This document shows, one piece after another, positions 1 through 7,986 of a stretch of 64,000 bases of DNA. Position numbers and translations under genes: made by a program. This stretch comes from Chryseobacterium ginsenosidimutans. Lineage in GTDB: Bacteria; Bacteroidota; Bacteroidia; Flavobacteriales; Weeksellaceae. The DNA lies in NCBI RefSeq assembly GCF_030823405.1, contig NZ_JAUSXC010000001.1:3269001-3333000 (forward strand), written 5' to 3'. Numbering within the stretch: position 1 is the stretch's first letter; each line of letters begins with the position of its first letter. The notes below the pieces were generated by a model. The model worked only from the letters and a program-made list of their open reading frames with translations. It was not told the origin of the DNA and searched no databases.

Positions 1-474
1 AATTACCAAATAATCAAGATTCGGAATGTCTTCTGCCTTAAAAATATCTGCTCCTGAGAAAGCTTTATTGAAAAATTTAAATGGAGAGCCATACAAACTC
101 AAAACCGGATCAATTAAAAAAGAAACTCCATCGGTTTGAATATAATAAGACGAGTGTCCCAACCAAACGAAAATATCCTGATCTTTCGGTAGATTTTTAA
201 GATCTGTATGTACTGATGGAATATTTTTTAACGGTTTTAAAAGTGGATTTTTCTTTTTAAAAAAGAAATTATACATCACTTTCGGCATTGTATATCCTTC
301 TGTAAGCGAAGGGGTATAGCTGAGGTTCTGAAACTGCTTGTTTTTATAATGTTTCGATTGCTGCATTCTTTTCAGCCTTTCTCCTTTTGCTTCTGCACCA
401 AAAACTTCCTGACTTGTAATCATTAAGTATAATAAAAATATTAAAACTACGATTGCAATAATTGTATAAATCAT
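1..474 (-). CDS. MBL-fold metallo-hydrolase, N-terminal part (cut by window edge)
   Basis: The reading frame runs leftwards from an ATG at 474 and is still open at base 1, giving 158 residues. Residues 1-17 form a membrane anchor or uncleaved signal. Further on, WLGHSSYYIQTDG and FLIDPVLS are typical of the UlaG/NAPE-PLD-like branch of the metallo-beta-lactamase fold. The frame stops at DYLVI, just before the place where the family carries its HxHxDH metal site, so catalysis cannot be judged here. In this branch substrates range from phosphodiesters to lactones, so none is assigned. It is divergent from the S41 gene, with about 115 bp between them. Confidence 0.75.
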   Translation of the reverse strand, partial: MIYTIIAIVVLIFLLYLMITSQEVFGAEAKGERLKRMQQSKHYKNKQFQNLSYTPSLTEGYTMPKVMYNFFFKKKNPLLKPLKNIPSVHTDLKNLPKDQDIFVWLGHSSYYIQTDGVSFLIDPVLSLYGSPFKFFNKAFSGADIFKAEDIPNLDYLVI

Positions 475-589
475 TTCTTAAAAATAGGTATCAAATGTAT
501 GATAATATATAACATGACGATTAAAAAATAATAAACCTTTAATTTTAACTAAAAAATAATTAATTTTAGTAGTTTAGTTTTTAATTTTG

Positions 590-2149
590 ATGTCCAAAAA
601 AACAAAAGTGCAGAAAAGTTATTTTATCCTTTTTTCATTTCTAATTATAACTTCCTGTGGATCAGTCAGAAGACACAATGAGCAACAGACAACCTGTATT
701 CCGCCTGAAAAGCTGAAAGAAGACGTTGATTTTGCTTATTCCAAGCTGAAAGAGATGCATCCGCAGCTGTATTGGTATATTTCGAAGGACACTTTAGATT
801 ATAAATTTGACAGTATAAAAAACACCATTAATGAATCACTTACTCCGCTTCAGTTTTATTTTAAACTGCAGCCTGTGATTTCAGATATTCGTGAAGGGCA
901 TCTTTCATTGAGAATTCCATCAAAAAGAATTACAAAAAAAGAGATTAAAACATTAGAAAGTAAAAAAGGAATGTTCAGCCGTTTTGAATATTATGTAAAA
1001 GGAGATCATCTTTTTATTATTCAAAACAAAGACTCCATCGAACATATAAAACCTGGAACGGAAATTTTGACAATTGATCATATTCCGGTTTCCTATTACA
1101 TAAAAAGATATAAAAAACTGATTAGCAGTGATGGTTTCAATACCACATTTCAACCTTATTTTCTGAAAGATCTCTTTTTTAATTATTATGTTGCAGAAAA
1201 AGGCTACGAAGATAGTGCAACCCTTGAAACGATATATAACGGAAAGAAAAAAACGTATCAGCTAACCAGAGAAGACAAATCTGAAAATGACCTTAAGCAG
1301 GATAAAGAAAATAAAAAACGGACTCAGGAGAAAAAAATAAACGATTATATTGCTTTCAGCGATTCTTATAACAGGAACTTCAAGTTTTTGGATAAAGACA
1401 GTACGATTGCTTACATAAAAGTGAAAAGTTTTTCAAGCGACTATTCTGAAAAGTTCTATCGGGAAACATTTAAGAAGATTAAAAGTGCAAAATCACCTTA
1501 TTTGATTGTTGATGTCAGAAATAATTATGGCGGTTCTTTAGAGGAGATCAATAATCTTTATTCTTACTTGAGTCCTGAACCTTATGTTTTGATAAAACCT
1601 TCTCAGGTAAATTCTAAAGTTGCACCCTTAAAAACAAATTATTTCCGAAAAGGTAATCCTTTTCAATATATCTTTAAAGGTATCACTTATCCTACTTTTT
1701 TCTTCGCCCAAACTCTAAGTACCTATAAAAAAGACGGAAAATTTTATTATAAAGTAAAACCTGACAAGAAATCAAAACCAAATAAAGATGCCTTCAACGG
1801 AAAAATCTTTGTGTTAATTAACGGAGGAAGTTTTTCTGCATCATCAATTATTACATCTAAGCTTAAAAATGATAAAAGGTCGATTCTCGTTGGTGAAGAA
1901 ACCGGTGGCGCGAATGACGGAACTGTTGCCGGATTTTATTCTTATCAGACTCTTCCGAATTCTAAAATAGATCTTCCGATTGGTTTACTCTTCGTACAGC
2001 CTAATATTACTTTTACCAATACTAAAAAAGGTGTACTTCCTGATGTGGCTGTAAAAGAAACAATACAGGATATTATCAATAAAAAAGATTCTCAACTGGA
2101 TTGGGTGATCCAGGAAATTCGGAAAGAAAAAGACACCCATATTAAGTAA
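590..2149 (+). CDS. S41 family peptidase, lipoprotein
   Basis: This is a 519-residue predicted lipoprotein: a lysine-rich N-terminus, a hydrophobic stretch, then a lipobox ending at Cys23 (ITSC). The C-terminal half is an S41 (C-terminal processing protease/tricorn core) domain. NGGSFSASS at 411-419 holds the probable serine nucleophile, best aligned to Ser418, followed by GEETGGAND. The Lys of the classical CtpA Ser-Lys dyad (GKG) is not seen, as is usual for many Bacteroidetes S41 proteins. A TTG three bases upstream (587) also opens the frame, but ATG 590 is preferred. A DUF218 gene follows after 11 bp, probably co-transcribed. The substrate is unknown. Confidence 0.85.
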   Translation: MSKKTKVQKSYFILFSFLIITSCGSVRRHNEQQTTCIPPEKLKEDVDFAYSKLKEMHPQLYWYISKDTLDYKFDSIKNTINESLTPLQFYFKLQPVISDIREGHLSLRIPSKRITKKEIKTLESKKGMFSRFEYYVKGDHLFIIQNKDSIEHIKPGTEILTIDHIPVSYYIKRYKKLISSDGFNTTFQPYFLKDLFFNYYVAEKGYEDSATLETIYNGKKKTYQLTREDKSENDLKQDKENKKRTQEKKINDYIAFSDSYNRNFKFLDKDSTIAYIKVKSFSSDYSEKFYRETFKKIKSAKSPYLIVDVRNNYGGSLEEINNLYSYLSPEPYVLIKPSQVNSKVAPLKTNYFRKGNPFQYIFKGITYPTFFFAQTLSTYKKDGKFYYKVKPDKKSKPNKDAFNGKIFVLINGGSFSASSIITSKLKNDKRSILVGEETGGANDGTVAGFYSYQTLPNSKIDLPIGLLFVQPNITFTNTKKGVLPDVAVKETIQDIINKKDSQLDWVIQEIRKEKDTHIK

Positions 2150-2160
2150 TCTGCAATCTT

Positions 2161-2724
2161 ATGACAAAAAAACTTTTTAAAATATGTAAGGTTATTGCTT
2201 CCATATTTGTTGCATGGTTTATTATCCACTCTTTATATATTGTGATTGATGGCGTTTATGATCAGAAAAAAAGTGGCGATTTAGCAGTTATTTTAGGAAG
2301 TAAAGTAAATGAGAACGGAACTTTATCAAAAAGACTGGAAAAGCGCCTTGAAAGCGGAATTGAATTATATAGAAATCATCGTATTAAAAGAATCTTAGTC
2401 AGTGGCGGATTAGGAAAAGAAGGTTTTTATGAAGGCGATAAAATGAGAGAATTCTTACTATTAAAAGGTATTCCTGATTCTTTAATCATTATTGATAATC
2501 ATGGAGATAATACAAGAGCAACTGTTGAAAACACTTTACAATTAAGATCAAAATTAAATTTTAACAGCATTATAGTTGTTTCTCAATATTTCCATGTAAC
2601 GCGAACGAAGAAGTTATTTAAAGATCAAGGTTTTGAAAATGTAACCAGTGTAAGTCCAGATTATTTCGAATGGAGAGATCTATATTCAATTTTGAGGGAA
2701 TTTCCTGCTTATTATTTGAAATAA
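2161..2724 (+). CDS. SanA/YdcF-like DUF218 envelope protein
   Basis: A 187-residue protein with one N-terminal membrane helix (about 9-28) and then a DUF218 domain. The signature is visible: DLAVILGSKV, a KRLEKRLESGIELY helix, ILVSGGLG, EG-KMREFLL, and DNTRATVENT. In E. coli, SanA is a DUF218 protein linked to envelope barrier function and vancomycin sensitivity at high temperature; YdcF binds S-adenosylmethionine. The reaction is unknown. It lies 11 bp after the S41 lipoprotein gene and is followed by a GC-rich palindrome. Confidence 0.8.
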   Translation: MTKKLFKICKVIASIFVAWFIIHSLYIVIDGVYDQKKSGDLAVILGSKVNENGTLSKRLEKRLESGIELYRNHRIKRILVSGGLGKEGFYEGDKMREFLLLKGIPDSLIIIDNHGDNTRATVENTLQLRSKLNFNSIIVVSQYFHVTRTKKLFKDQGFENVTSVSPDYFEWRDLYSILREFPAYYLK

Positions 2725-2727
2725 TAT

Positions 2728-2760
2728 AGGTTTCGGCGGGCTTTCAGCCCGCCGAAACCT
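2728..2760. repeat. GC-rich palindrome, copy 1 (REP-like)
   Basis: A perfect 15-bp inverted repeat around a TTC loop, with stem core GTTTCGGCGGGCT. The same stem recurs at 4280-4308 and 52122-52153. It stands out by GC content from its AT-rich surroundings. No T-run follows, so it is not a classical intrinsic terminator here. Confidence 0.85.
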
Positions 2761-2802
2761 TCAATTTGATCAATTATAAAAGAAAATATGTAGTTTTATA
2801 AA

Positions 2803-3636
2803 ATGGAAAATGCATTTTTCTCTGTTCAGAAAGAGAATTCAGAATATTTCAGCAATATCTTCAGTGATTCGATGTATCATATTTTTCTTTTTAACGGAAA
2901 CGGAAAAATTGTCGTTGATTTTGTAGAATATAATTTTGCGGGAAGAACTGTATTTTTCTCTTCGCCTTTTCAAAATATTCAGATTTTAAGTGACACTCTG
3001 ATTGAGGTTGAGGTTTTAAATTTTCACAGTGATTTTTACTGCATAGAATATCATAAAAAAGAAGTTGCATGTAACGGTTTACTTTTCAACAATATTTATC
3101 TTTTTCCTCATTTTTCTTTGACCGAAGAAGTTTATCTGGAAATCTTAAATTATTTTTTGAAAATTCAGGAAGTTGATAAACATGAAGATTTTTCAGGCTC
3201 TGTACTGCAGTCGTATCTTCAGTTGATTCTGGCAATATCAAGTAAAGAAAAGAACAAATTACTTCCTGACAGAGAATTAATAAAAGATGATTTTAATGAA
3301 CTGAAATCATTTCAACGTCTTGTAGAAGAACATTTTCTCTCGGAGAGAAATTTATCATTTTACGCTGATTTGCTGTATGTAACTTCGAACACTTTAAGCA
3401 AAAAAATCAAATCTAAATTTAATAAAACTCCTTCCCAGATTATTCAGGAAAGAGTAATTCTGGAAGCAAAAAAACAGATTCATCTCACCAGAAAATCAAT
3501 CAAAGAAATAGCTGTGGAGCTTAATTTTAATGATGAATTTCACTTCAGCAAATATTTTAAAAAATACGTCGGAATTTCACCAACACAATTCCGAAAAGAA
3601 GCAGGAATTTCTATTGTGGCAGATTTATACAAATAA
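2803..3636 (+). CDS. AraC family transcriptional regulator
   Basis: A 277-residue protein. The last 100 residues or so are an AraC/XylS DNA-binding domain with two helix-turn-helix units; the second contains IKEIAVELNFNDEFHFSKYFKKY and the family ending GISPTQFRK. The N-terminal part (1-160) looks like a cupin-type sensor domain with short beta strands. A DUF417 membrane protein gene starts 60 bp downstream on the same strand and is a probable target. The pairing resembles AraC regulator/RclC-type loci, but the sensor domain is too divergent to assign the RclR signal. Confidence 0.85.
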   Translation: MENAFFSVQKENSEYFSNIFSDSMYHIFLFNGNGKIVVDFVEYNFAGRTVFFSSPFQNIQILSDTLIEVEVLNFHSDFYCIEYHKKEVACNGLLFNNIYLFPHFSLTEEVYLEILNYFLKIQEVDKHEDFSGSVLQSYLQLILAISSKEKNKLLPDRELIKDDFNELKSFQRLVEEHFLSERNLSFYADLLYVTSNTLSKKIKSKFNKTPSQIIQERVILEAKKQIHLTRKSIKEIAVELNFNDEFHFSKYFKKYVGISPTQFRKEAGISIVADLYK

Positions 3637-3675
3637 CATCCATAATCGTCCATTTCATCATTTTACGGTTCAGCA

Positions 3676-3683
3676 TAACTTTG
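3676..3683 (+). promoter_or_regulatory. possible -7 element (TAACTTTG) before the DUF417 gene
   Basis: It matches the Bacteroidetes -7 consensus TAnnTTTG, 13 bp before the start codon. No clear -33 TTG is seen at the usual 17-23 bp distance, so this is tentative. If real, the DUF417 gene has its own promoter, where the adjacent AraC regulator could act. Confidence 0.35.
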
Positions 3684-3696
3684 TCAAAAAATAATT

Positions 3697-4263
3697 ATGT
3701 TAGAACTCTTAGCAAACTCACAGAAAAACTTTATTCATTTTTTAAGAATAAGTATTTTTATTGTTATGGCATGGATCGGCGGTCTGAAAGCTTTTCATTA
3801 TGAAGCAGAAGGAATTATTCCTTTTGTTGCCAACTCACCTTTTATGAGCTTTATGCTGAACAAAAAAAATTCGGATACCGATAATTATAAACTTCACAAA
3901 AACAAAGAAGGTGAAGTCGTTTCTGAAAATGTAAAATGGCACGAAACAAACGGAACATATGCTTTTTCACACGGATTAGGAACCGCAATTGTATTAATCG
4001 GAATTTCAGTCTTATTAGGAATTTCCTATCCTAAAATTGGATTAATTGGAGGCATTTTAACTGCAGGAATGTCTTTTGTCACTTTTTCTTTCCTTATTAC
4101 AACACCTGAAGTCTGGGTTCCCGATCTGGGTGGTTCCGAACATGGATTTCCTTTACTTTCGGGAGCAGGAAGATTGGTTTTAAAAGATATTATTATGATG
4201 GGTGCAGGATTGGTAATTGCTTCTGATTCTGCAAAAAGTATTTTGAATTTAAAAAAGATATAA
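3697..4263 (+). CDS. DUF417 family membrane protein (YkgB/RclC-like)
   Basis: A 188-residue integral membrane protein with about four hydrophobic helices. The family signature is clear: GGLKAFHYEAEGIIPFVANSP at about 28-48, with a second conserved block PEVWVPDLGGSEHGFP and GRLVLKD near the C-terminus. E. coli members are RclC, needed for resistance to reactive chlorine, and YkgB. The biochemical role is unsettled. The gene follows an AraC regulator and ends at a GC-rich palindrome followed by a T-run, which may terminate it. Confidence 0.85.
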   Translation: MLELLANSQKNFIHFLRISIFIVMAWIGGLKAFHYEAEGIIPFVANSPFMSFMLNKKNSDTDNYKLHKNKEGEVVSENVKWHETNGTYAFSHGLGTAIVLIGISVLLGISYPKIGLIGGILTAGMSFVTFSFLITTPEVWVPDLGGSEHGFPLLSGAGRLVLKDIIMMGAGLVIASDSAKSILNLKKI

Positions 4264-4279
4264 TTTTCTATGATTAGAA

Positions 4280-4308
4280 GTTTCGGCGGGCTGAAAGCCC
4301 GCCGAAAC
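4280..4308. repeat. GC-rich palindrome, copy 2, also a likely terminator
   Basis: A 13-bp perfect stem (GTTTCGGCGGGCT) with loop GAA, the reverse orientation of copies 1 and 3. On the plus strand ATTTTTT follows at once, so it could end the DUF417 transcript. It directly abuts the stop codon of the convergent gene at 4309. Confidence 0.85.
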
Positions 4309-4905
4309 CTATTTTTTCAATTCTATTAAAAGATTCTCAATTTGCTTAATATATCTTTCATAGAATATCTTAAACCACCATTTTCCGAATAAAAACAAAC
4401 CGGGCATTACTACGACCATTGTTCCTATAAGAATACTTGCAATCTTTAAGTCCGACAACGGAATCGGGCGTGGAATAAATTCAAGAACAATGATTAATTC
4501 ACATACTAAAAATGGCACAAAAGCGAGGTAAAATGAAAGATAATATTGTTTATTCAGATTAAACTGATGAAGCAAATCCGTCAAACCATCATAGGTTTTC
4601 ATCATCGGTTCGGTCATATTTTTATACAATTTAAAAAACTGACTAAAAAAGAAAAAAGTTACAAAAACCATTGAAGCAATGAGAATGGTAAGATAAAATT
4701 TAAACTTGAAAGGTCCAGAAGATAAAGCAATCACGGTGAAAGCAAATACAAAAATCCCTACTGTAGACCAGAATTCCATTCGCATATTTTTGCGCATTTT
4801 CTCAAGCGGAAGATTGATTTTATTTTTCTGTTCAGTACTGATTTCAGGTGTTTCTTCGAAAGAATCATCTTCATTCCATGTATTTTTTAGGTCATCTATA
4901 TTCAT
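4309..4905 (-). CDS. membrane protein, probable partner of the ECF sigma factor
   Basis: A 198-residue protein with a soluble acidic N-terminus (MNIDDLKNTWNEDD) and four predicted membrane helices at about 46-64, 70-88, 121-141 and 152-174. The gene starts 16 bp after the sigma factor gene. In Bacteroidetes, proteins starting with a similar DLK-x-W motif and placed after an ECF sigma factor are common and are taken to be membrane-bound anti-sigma or regulatory proteins. No zinc-binding anti-sigma motif is visible, so the anti-sigma role comes only from context. Confidence 0.65.
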   Translation of the reverse strand: MNIDDLKNTWNEDDSFEETPEISTEQKNKINLPLEKMRKNMRMEFWSTVGIFVFAFTVIALSSGPFKFKFYLTILIASMVFVTFFFFSQFFKLYKNMTEPMMKTYDGLTDLLHQFNLNKQYYLSFYLAFVPFLVCELIIVLEFIPRPIPLSDLKIASILIGTMVVVMPGLFLFGKWWFKIFYERYIKQIENLLIELKK

Positions 4906-4921
4906 TGTTATCGATTTAAAA

Positions 4922-5422
4922 TTAATATTTATTTGAGTTTAAGATATCTTTAAGTTTGTTTTTGGCGCGGTTCATTTTCACCCTTACATTTCCTTCAGAA
5001 ATCCCCATCTGTTCGGCAATTTCTTTACCCGAAACATCTTCAAGATAGTAGAAAATAAAAGCTTTATCTATGGGATTTAACTGATGGATTGCTTTATACA
5101 TTGCATTTAGTTTCTCTTCCTTTTCGCTGTCGAATTCTTCCTGAATAACTTTATATTCCGAAAAATCATTATTAGCTATAAAACTTCTCTTCTTTTCATT
5201 TTTAAGGAAAATAATTGCCGTATTCAGAGCAATTCTGTATAGCCAGGTTGAAAACTCACTCTGCCCTTTAAAATTAGGATAAGACTTCCAAACCTGATAC
5301 GTGATCTCCTGAAAAAGATCGTCGCAATCATCTTTTTCATCCATATACATTTTAGAAATCTTGAAAATGATTCCTTTATGTTTTTCAATTTTTTCTAAAA
5401 ATTCCTGTTCTGATGAGGTCAT
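4922..5422 (-). CDS. RNA polymerase sigma-70 factor, ECF subfamily
   Basis: A 166-residue ECF sigma factor. Region 2 lies at about 20-85 (DDLFQEITYQVWKSY, then FSTWLYRIALNTA) and region 4 at about 110-162, with the helix-turn-helix GKEIAEQMGISEGNVRVKMN. There is no C-terminal extension. It directs RNA polymerase to alternative promoters, probably in an envelope stress response, under control of the membrane protein encoded 16 bp downstream. The target genes cannot be read from this window. Confidence 0.92.
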   Translation of the reverse strand: MTSSEQEFLEKIEKHKGIIFKISKMYMDEKDDCDDLFQEITYQVWKSYPNFKGQSEFSTWLYRIALNTAIIFLKNEKKRSFIANNDFSEYKVIQEEFDSEKEEKLNAMYKAIHQLNPIDKAFIFYYLEDVSGKEIAEQMGISEGNVRVKMNRAKNKLKDILNSNKY

Positions 5423-5500
5423 GGTTTCTTACTCTATGGAGTTAGTTTATATTTGAAAAATATGTTACATCCTTTTCATAAATAAATTATAATTAAACAA

Positions 5501-5536
5501 AAAATCCTCAACAAACCAAAATTCGTTGAGGATTTA
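5501..5536 (-). terminator. terminator of the gapN-like gene
   Basis: Inverted repeat AAATCCTCAAC/GTTGAGGATTT (5502-5512 with 5525-5535), followed by T-rich sequence on the minus strand, 25 bp after the stop codon at 5561. Confidence 0.75.
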
Positions 5537-5560
5537 TATATATGAAATCAAAAATAAATA

Positions 5561-7189
5561 CTAAAAAAGATAATCTGTACTCAGGAAATTAGAATCGTGA
5601 TCTCTTACAATACTGTTTAATAAATTCTTGTTGGATTCTGTAAGTTTTGCGGCCACTAAAGAACGGATTGAAAATGAACGAAGCGCATCAAACACAGAAA
5701 GTGTTCCTTCGGCACTGTCTTTTCTTCCTGTGAACGGGAAAACATCCGGACCTCTCTGAGCCTGACAATTGATATTCACACGGCTTACCAGATTCACAAA
5801 CGGATCAATCAGTTTTGAGACTTCCATCGGATCTTCGCTGAAAATACTCACCTGCATTCCGTGATCTGCATTCACTTGATAATCAATTGGCTCCTCAATA
5901 TCATCAAACGGTACAACAGGAATTACTGGACCAAACTGTTCTTCATGATACAATTTCATTTCGCTGTTCACAGGATAAACAACTGCCGGAAAAACAAATG
6001 ATTCTTCTGTAAATCCGCCATTTTCATTGAGGACTTTTGCTCCTTTTGCCAAAGCATCATCAATACATTCTTTTAAATACACAGGTTTATTCACTTCAGG
6101 AAGCGGAGTAATTTTTACGTCTTTTTCCCACGGAAGTCCTGCTTTCATTGCAGAAACTGCAGCCGTTAATTTTTGAGTAAACTCTTCCGCAACTTCCTTC
6201 TGTACAAAAATTAATTTTAATGCTGTACATCTTTGACCGTTAAAAGAAAGCGATCCTAAAATACATTCGCTTACTGCAACATCGAGATTAGCATTTTTTG
6301 TAACAATGGCGGCATTTTTAGCATCTAAACTTAAAATAGCCCTTAAACGATTAACTTTAGGGTGAAGTTTCTTTAATCCGTTCGCTACTTTACTTGAGCC
6401 TATAAACGCTAAAACATTCACTTTTCCGCTTTCCATGATTGGAGTGATGATTTCAGAACCTTTTCCGTACAATGTATTTACCGTTCCTTTCGGGAAAGCT
6501 TCTTTAAAAGCATTCAATAAAGGATAATGCGCCAAAACACCATGTTTAGGGAGTTTAAAAAGAATTGTATTTCCCATAATCAAAGCGGGGATCAATGTCG
6601 TAAAAATTTCATTTAAAGGGTAATTAAATGGTCCCATACTCAGAACAACACCAAGAGGAGCTCTACGGATCTGTGCAATTGTTCCTTCTGCCTGTTGGAA
6701 ACGTGATGATTCTCTGTCCAGATCTTTCAGCGCATCAATAGTCTGATTAATATAATCTACTGTTCTGTCGAATTCTTTTGTGGAATCTGCCAAAGTTTTA
6801 CCGATTTCCCACATCAGTAATTTAATGACTACATCACGTTGTTCGATCATTAAATACACGAATTTTTCCATACATTTTATACGCCCTTCAACAGACATTG
6901 TCGGCCATTCGCCCAATCCGTTATCATAGGCTTTTACACAGGCTTCAAGAACCTCCATCGCTTCTTTCGGACCGATATTGGGAATACTTCCCAACAGTTT
7001 TCTTTCCAGTCCGTTTTCTGTAGGAATACAAACGGGCGAATAGATATTTTGTACATCTCCGTTCCACTCTACCAGCTCCCCGTTTAAGAGATAAACGCGC
7101 TGATGAATTTCGGCAACTTTATATTCTTCCGGAATCTCGTTTTCAGATTTAAATATTTCATGAAATGATGCTTTGTTTGCTGAATCCAT
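5561..7189 (-). CDS. NADP-dependent glyceraldehyde-3-phosphate dehydrogenase-like aldehyde dehydrogenase
   Basis: A 542-residue aldehyde dehydrogenase of the type usually annotated in Bacteroidetes as non-phosphorylating NADP-GAPDH (GapN), which oxidises glyceraldehyde 3-phosphate to 3-phosphoglycerate. The catalytic cysteine is Cys321 in FNGQRCTA, with the usual MGPFNYPLNE oxyanion-hole Asn block and the EEQFGPVIPVVPFD motif. The position 34 residues before Cys321, where the general-base Glu (ELGG) normally sits, is Ser287 in LSLDAKN; Asp289 is the nearest acid. The substrate is therefore inferred from family likeness. It is a single-gene unit with a terminator. Confidence 0.75.
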   Translation of the reverse strand: MDSANKASFHEIFKSENEIPEEYKVAEIHQRVYLLNGELVEWNGDVQNIYSPVCIPTENGLERKLLGSIPNIGPKEAMEVLEACVKAYDNGLGEWPTMSVEGRIKCMEKFVYLMIEQRDVVIKLLMWEIGKTLADSTKEFDRTVDYINQTIDALKDLDRESSRFQQAEGTIAQIRRAPLGVVLSMGPFNYPLNEIFTTLIPALIMGNTILFKLPKHGVLAHYPLLNAFKEAFPKGTVNTLYGKGSEIITPIMESGKVNVLAFIGSSKVANGLKKLHPKVNRLRAILSLDAKNAAIVTKNANLDVAVSECILGSLSFNGQRCTALKLIFVQKEVAEEFTQKLTAAVSAMKAGLPWEKDVKITPLPEVNKPVYLKECIDDALAKGAKVLNENGGFTEESFVFPAVVYPVNSEMKLYHEEQFGPVIPVVPFDDIEEPIDYQVNADHGMQVSIFSEDPMEVSKLIDPFVNLVSRVNINCQAQRGPDVFPFTGRKDSAEGTLSVFDALRSFSIRSLVAAKLTESNKNLLNSIVRDHDSNFLSTDYLF

Positions 7190-7361
7190 AAATCTTTTAT
7201 TTTTTAATAGTGTTAGTGTAAATATTTGATAGAATAAAGGTAGACGTAAAAATTGATTTTAAAAACAGCAGATTAATAGATTTGTTCTATTTGATAGGTT
7301 TTTGAATTAAAATTAATCTTAGCGATTGGAAAAAAGAATAATTTTGCTAAAAATAAAATTC

Positions 7362-7934
7362 ATGTATTCAAAATTAATTTTCAGCACGTTGATATTTTTC
7401 TCAGCATTTTTTTTCGCTCAAAATTCTAAAACAGCAAACACTGTTTTGATGGGCGGAAAACCGGTACATACTTATGCTAAATTACCCTCTGTGAATAAGG
7501 CAGCGCCAAAATTTACCCTTACCGATGTTACAATGAAAGATCAGACTCTCGATTCTTATAAAGGAAAGTTCTTGATCCTTAATATTTTTCCGAGTGTGGA
7601 TACGGGTGTTTGTTCGGCTTCTGTACGTCATTTCAATGAAGATGCTGCCAACATTCCGAATACGGTTGTTCTTTGTATTTCTAAAGATCTTCCTTTCGCC
7701 CAGAAGAGATTTTGTGGCGCAGAAGGCATAAAAAATGTGGTAATGCTTTCGGATTTCCGTTCAGATTTTGGAAAAATGTATGGTGTAGAAATCACAGATT
7801 CTGTAATGAAAGGGCTTTTGAGCAGAGCGGTTGTTGTGATCGATCCTTCAGGAAAGATTGTGTATGAAGAGCAGGTTGCAGATATTTCACACGAACCGAA
7901 TTATGAGGCTGCGATTAAGGCGGTGAAAAACTAA
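7362..7934 (+). CDS. tpx: thiol peroxidase (Tpx family) with signal peptide
   Basis: Peroxiredoxin of the atypical two-cysteine Tpx type, reducing hydroperoxides with thioredoxin-like donors. The peroxidatic Cys84 is in VDTGVCSASVRHFN and the resolving Cys118 in AQKRFCG, the same 34-residue spacing as Cys61/Cys95 of E. coli Tpx. The start used is ATG 7362, giving 190 residues; a TTG at 7326 would put a charged extension before the hydrophobic stretch. Residues 2-20 (FSTLIFFSAFFFAQ) look like a signal peptide cleaved after the Ala of FAQ, so the enzyme probably acts in the periplasm. It ends at a strong terminator shared with the convergent gene. Confidence 0.88.
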   Translation: MYSKLIFSTLIFFSAFFFAQNSKTANTVLMGGKPVHTYAKLPSVNKAAPKFTLTDVTMKDQTLDSYKGKFLILNIFPSVDTGVCSASVRHFNEDAANIPNTVVLCISKDLPFAQKRFCGAEGIKNVVMLSDFRSDFGKMYGVEITDSVMKGLLSRAVVVIDPSGKIVYEEQVADISHEPNYEAAIKAVKN

Positions 7935-7956
7935 GTTTATACTTTTATAAATAATT

Positions 7957-7986
7957 AAACCTCTGGCAATTAATTGCCAGAGGTTT
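7957..7986. terminator. bidirectional terminator between tpx and the plug-domain gene
   Basis: A perfect 30-bp palindrome built on AAACCTCTGGCAATT. It lies between convergent genes and overlaps the last codons and stop of the minus-strand gene at 7970. T-rich tracts flank it on both strands. Confidence 0.8.

Noticed and set aside
582..589. TAATTTTG promoter box at the S41 gene
   Set aside because: It lies directly on the start codon, so transcription would begin inside the gene; there is no matching -33 TTG.
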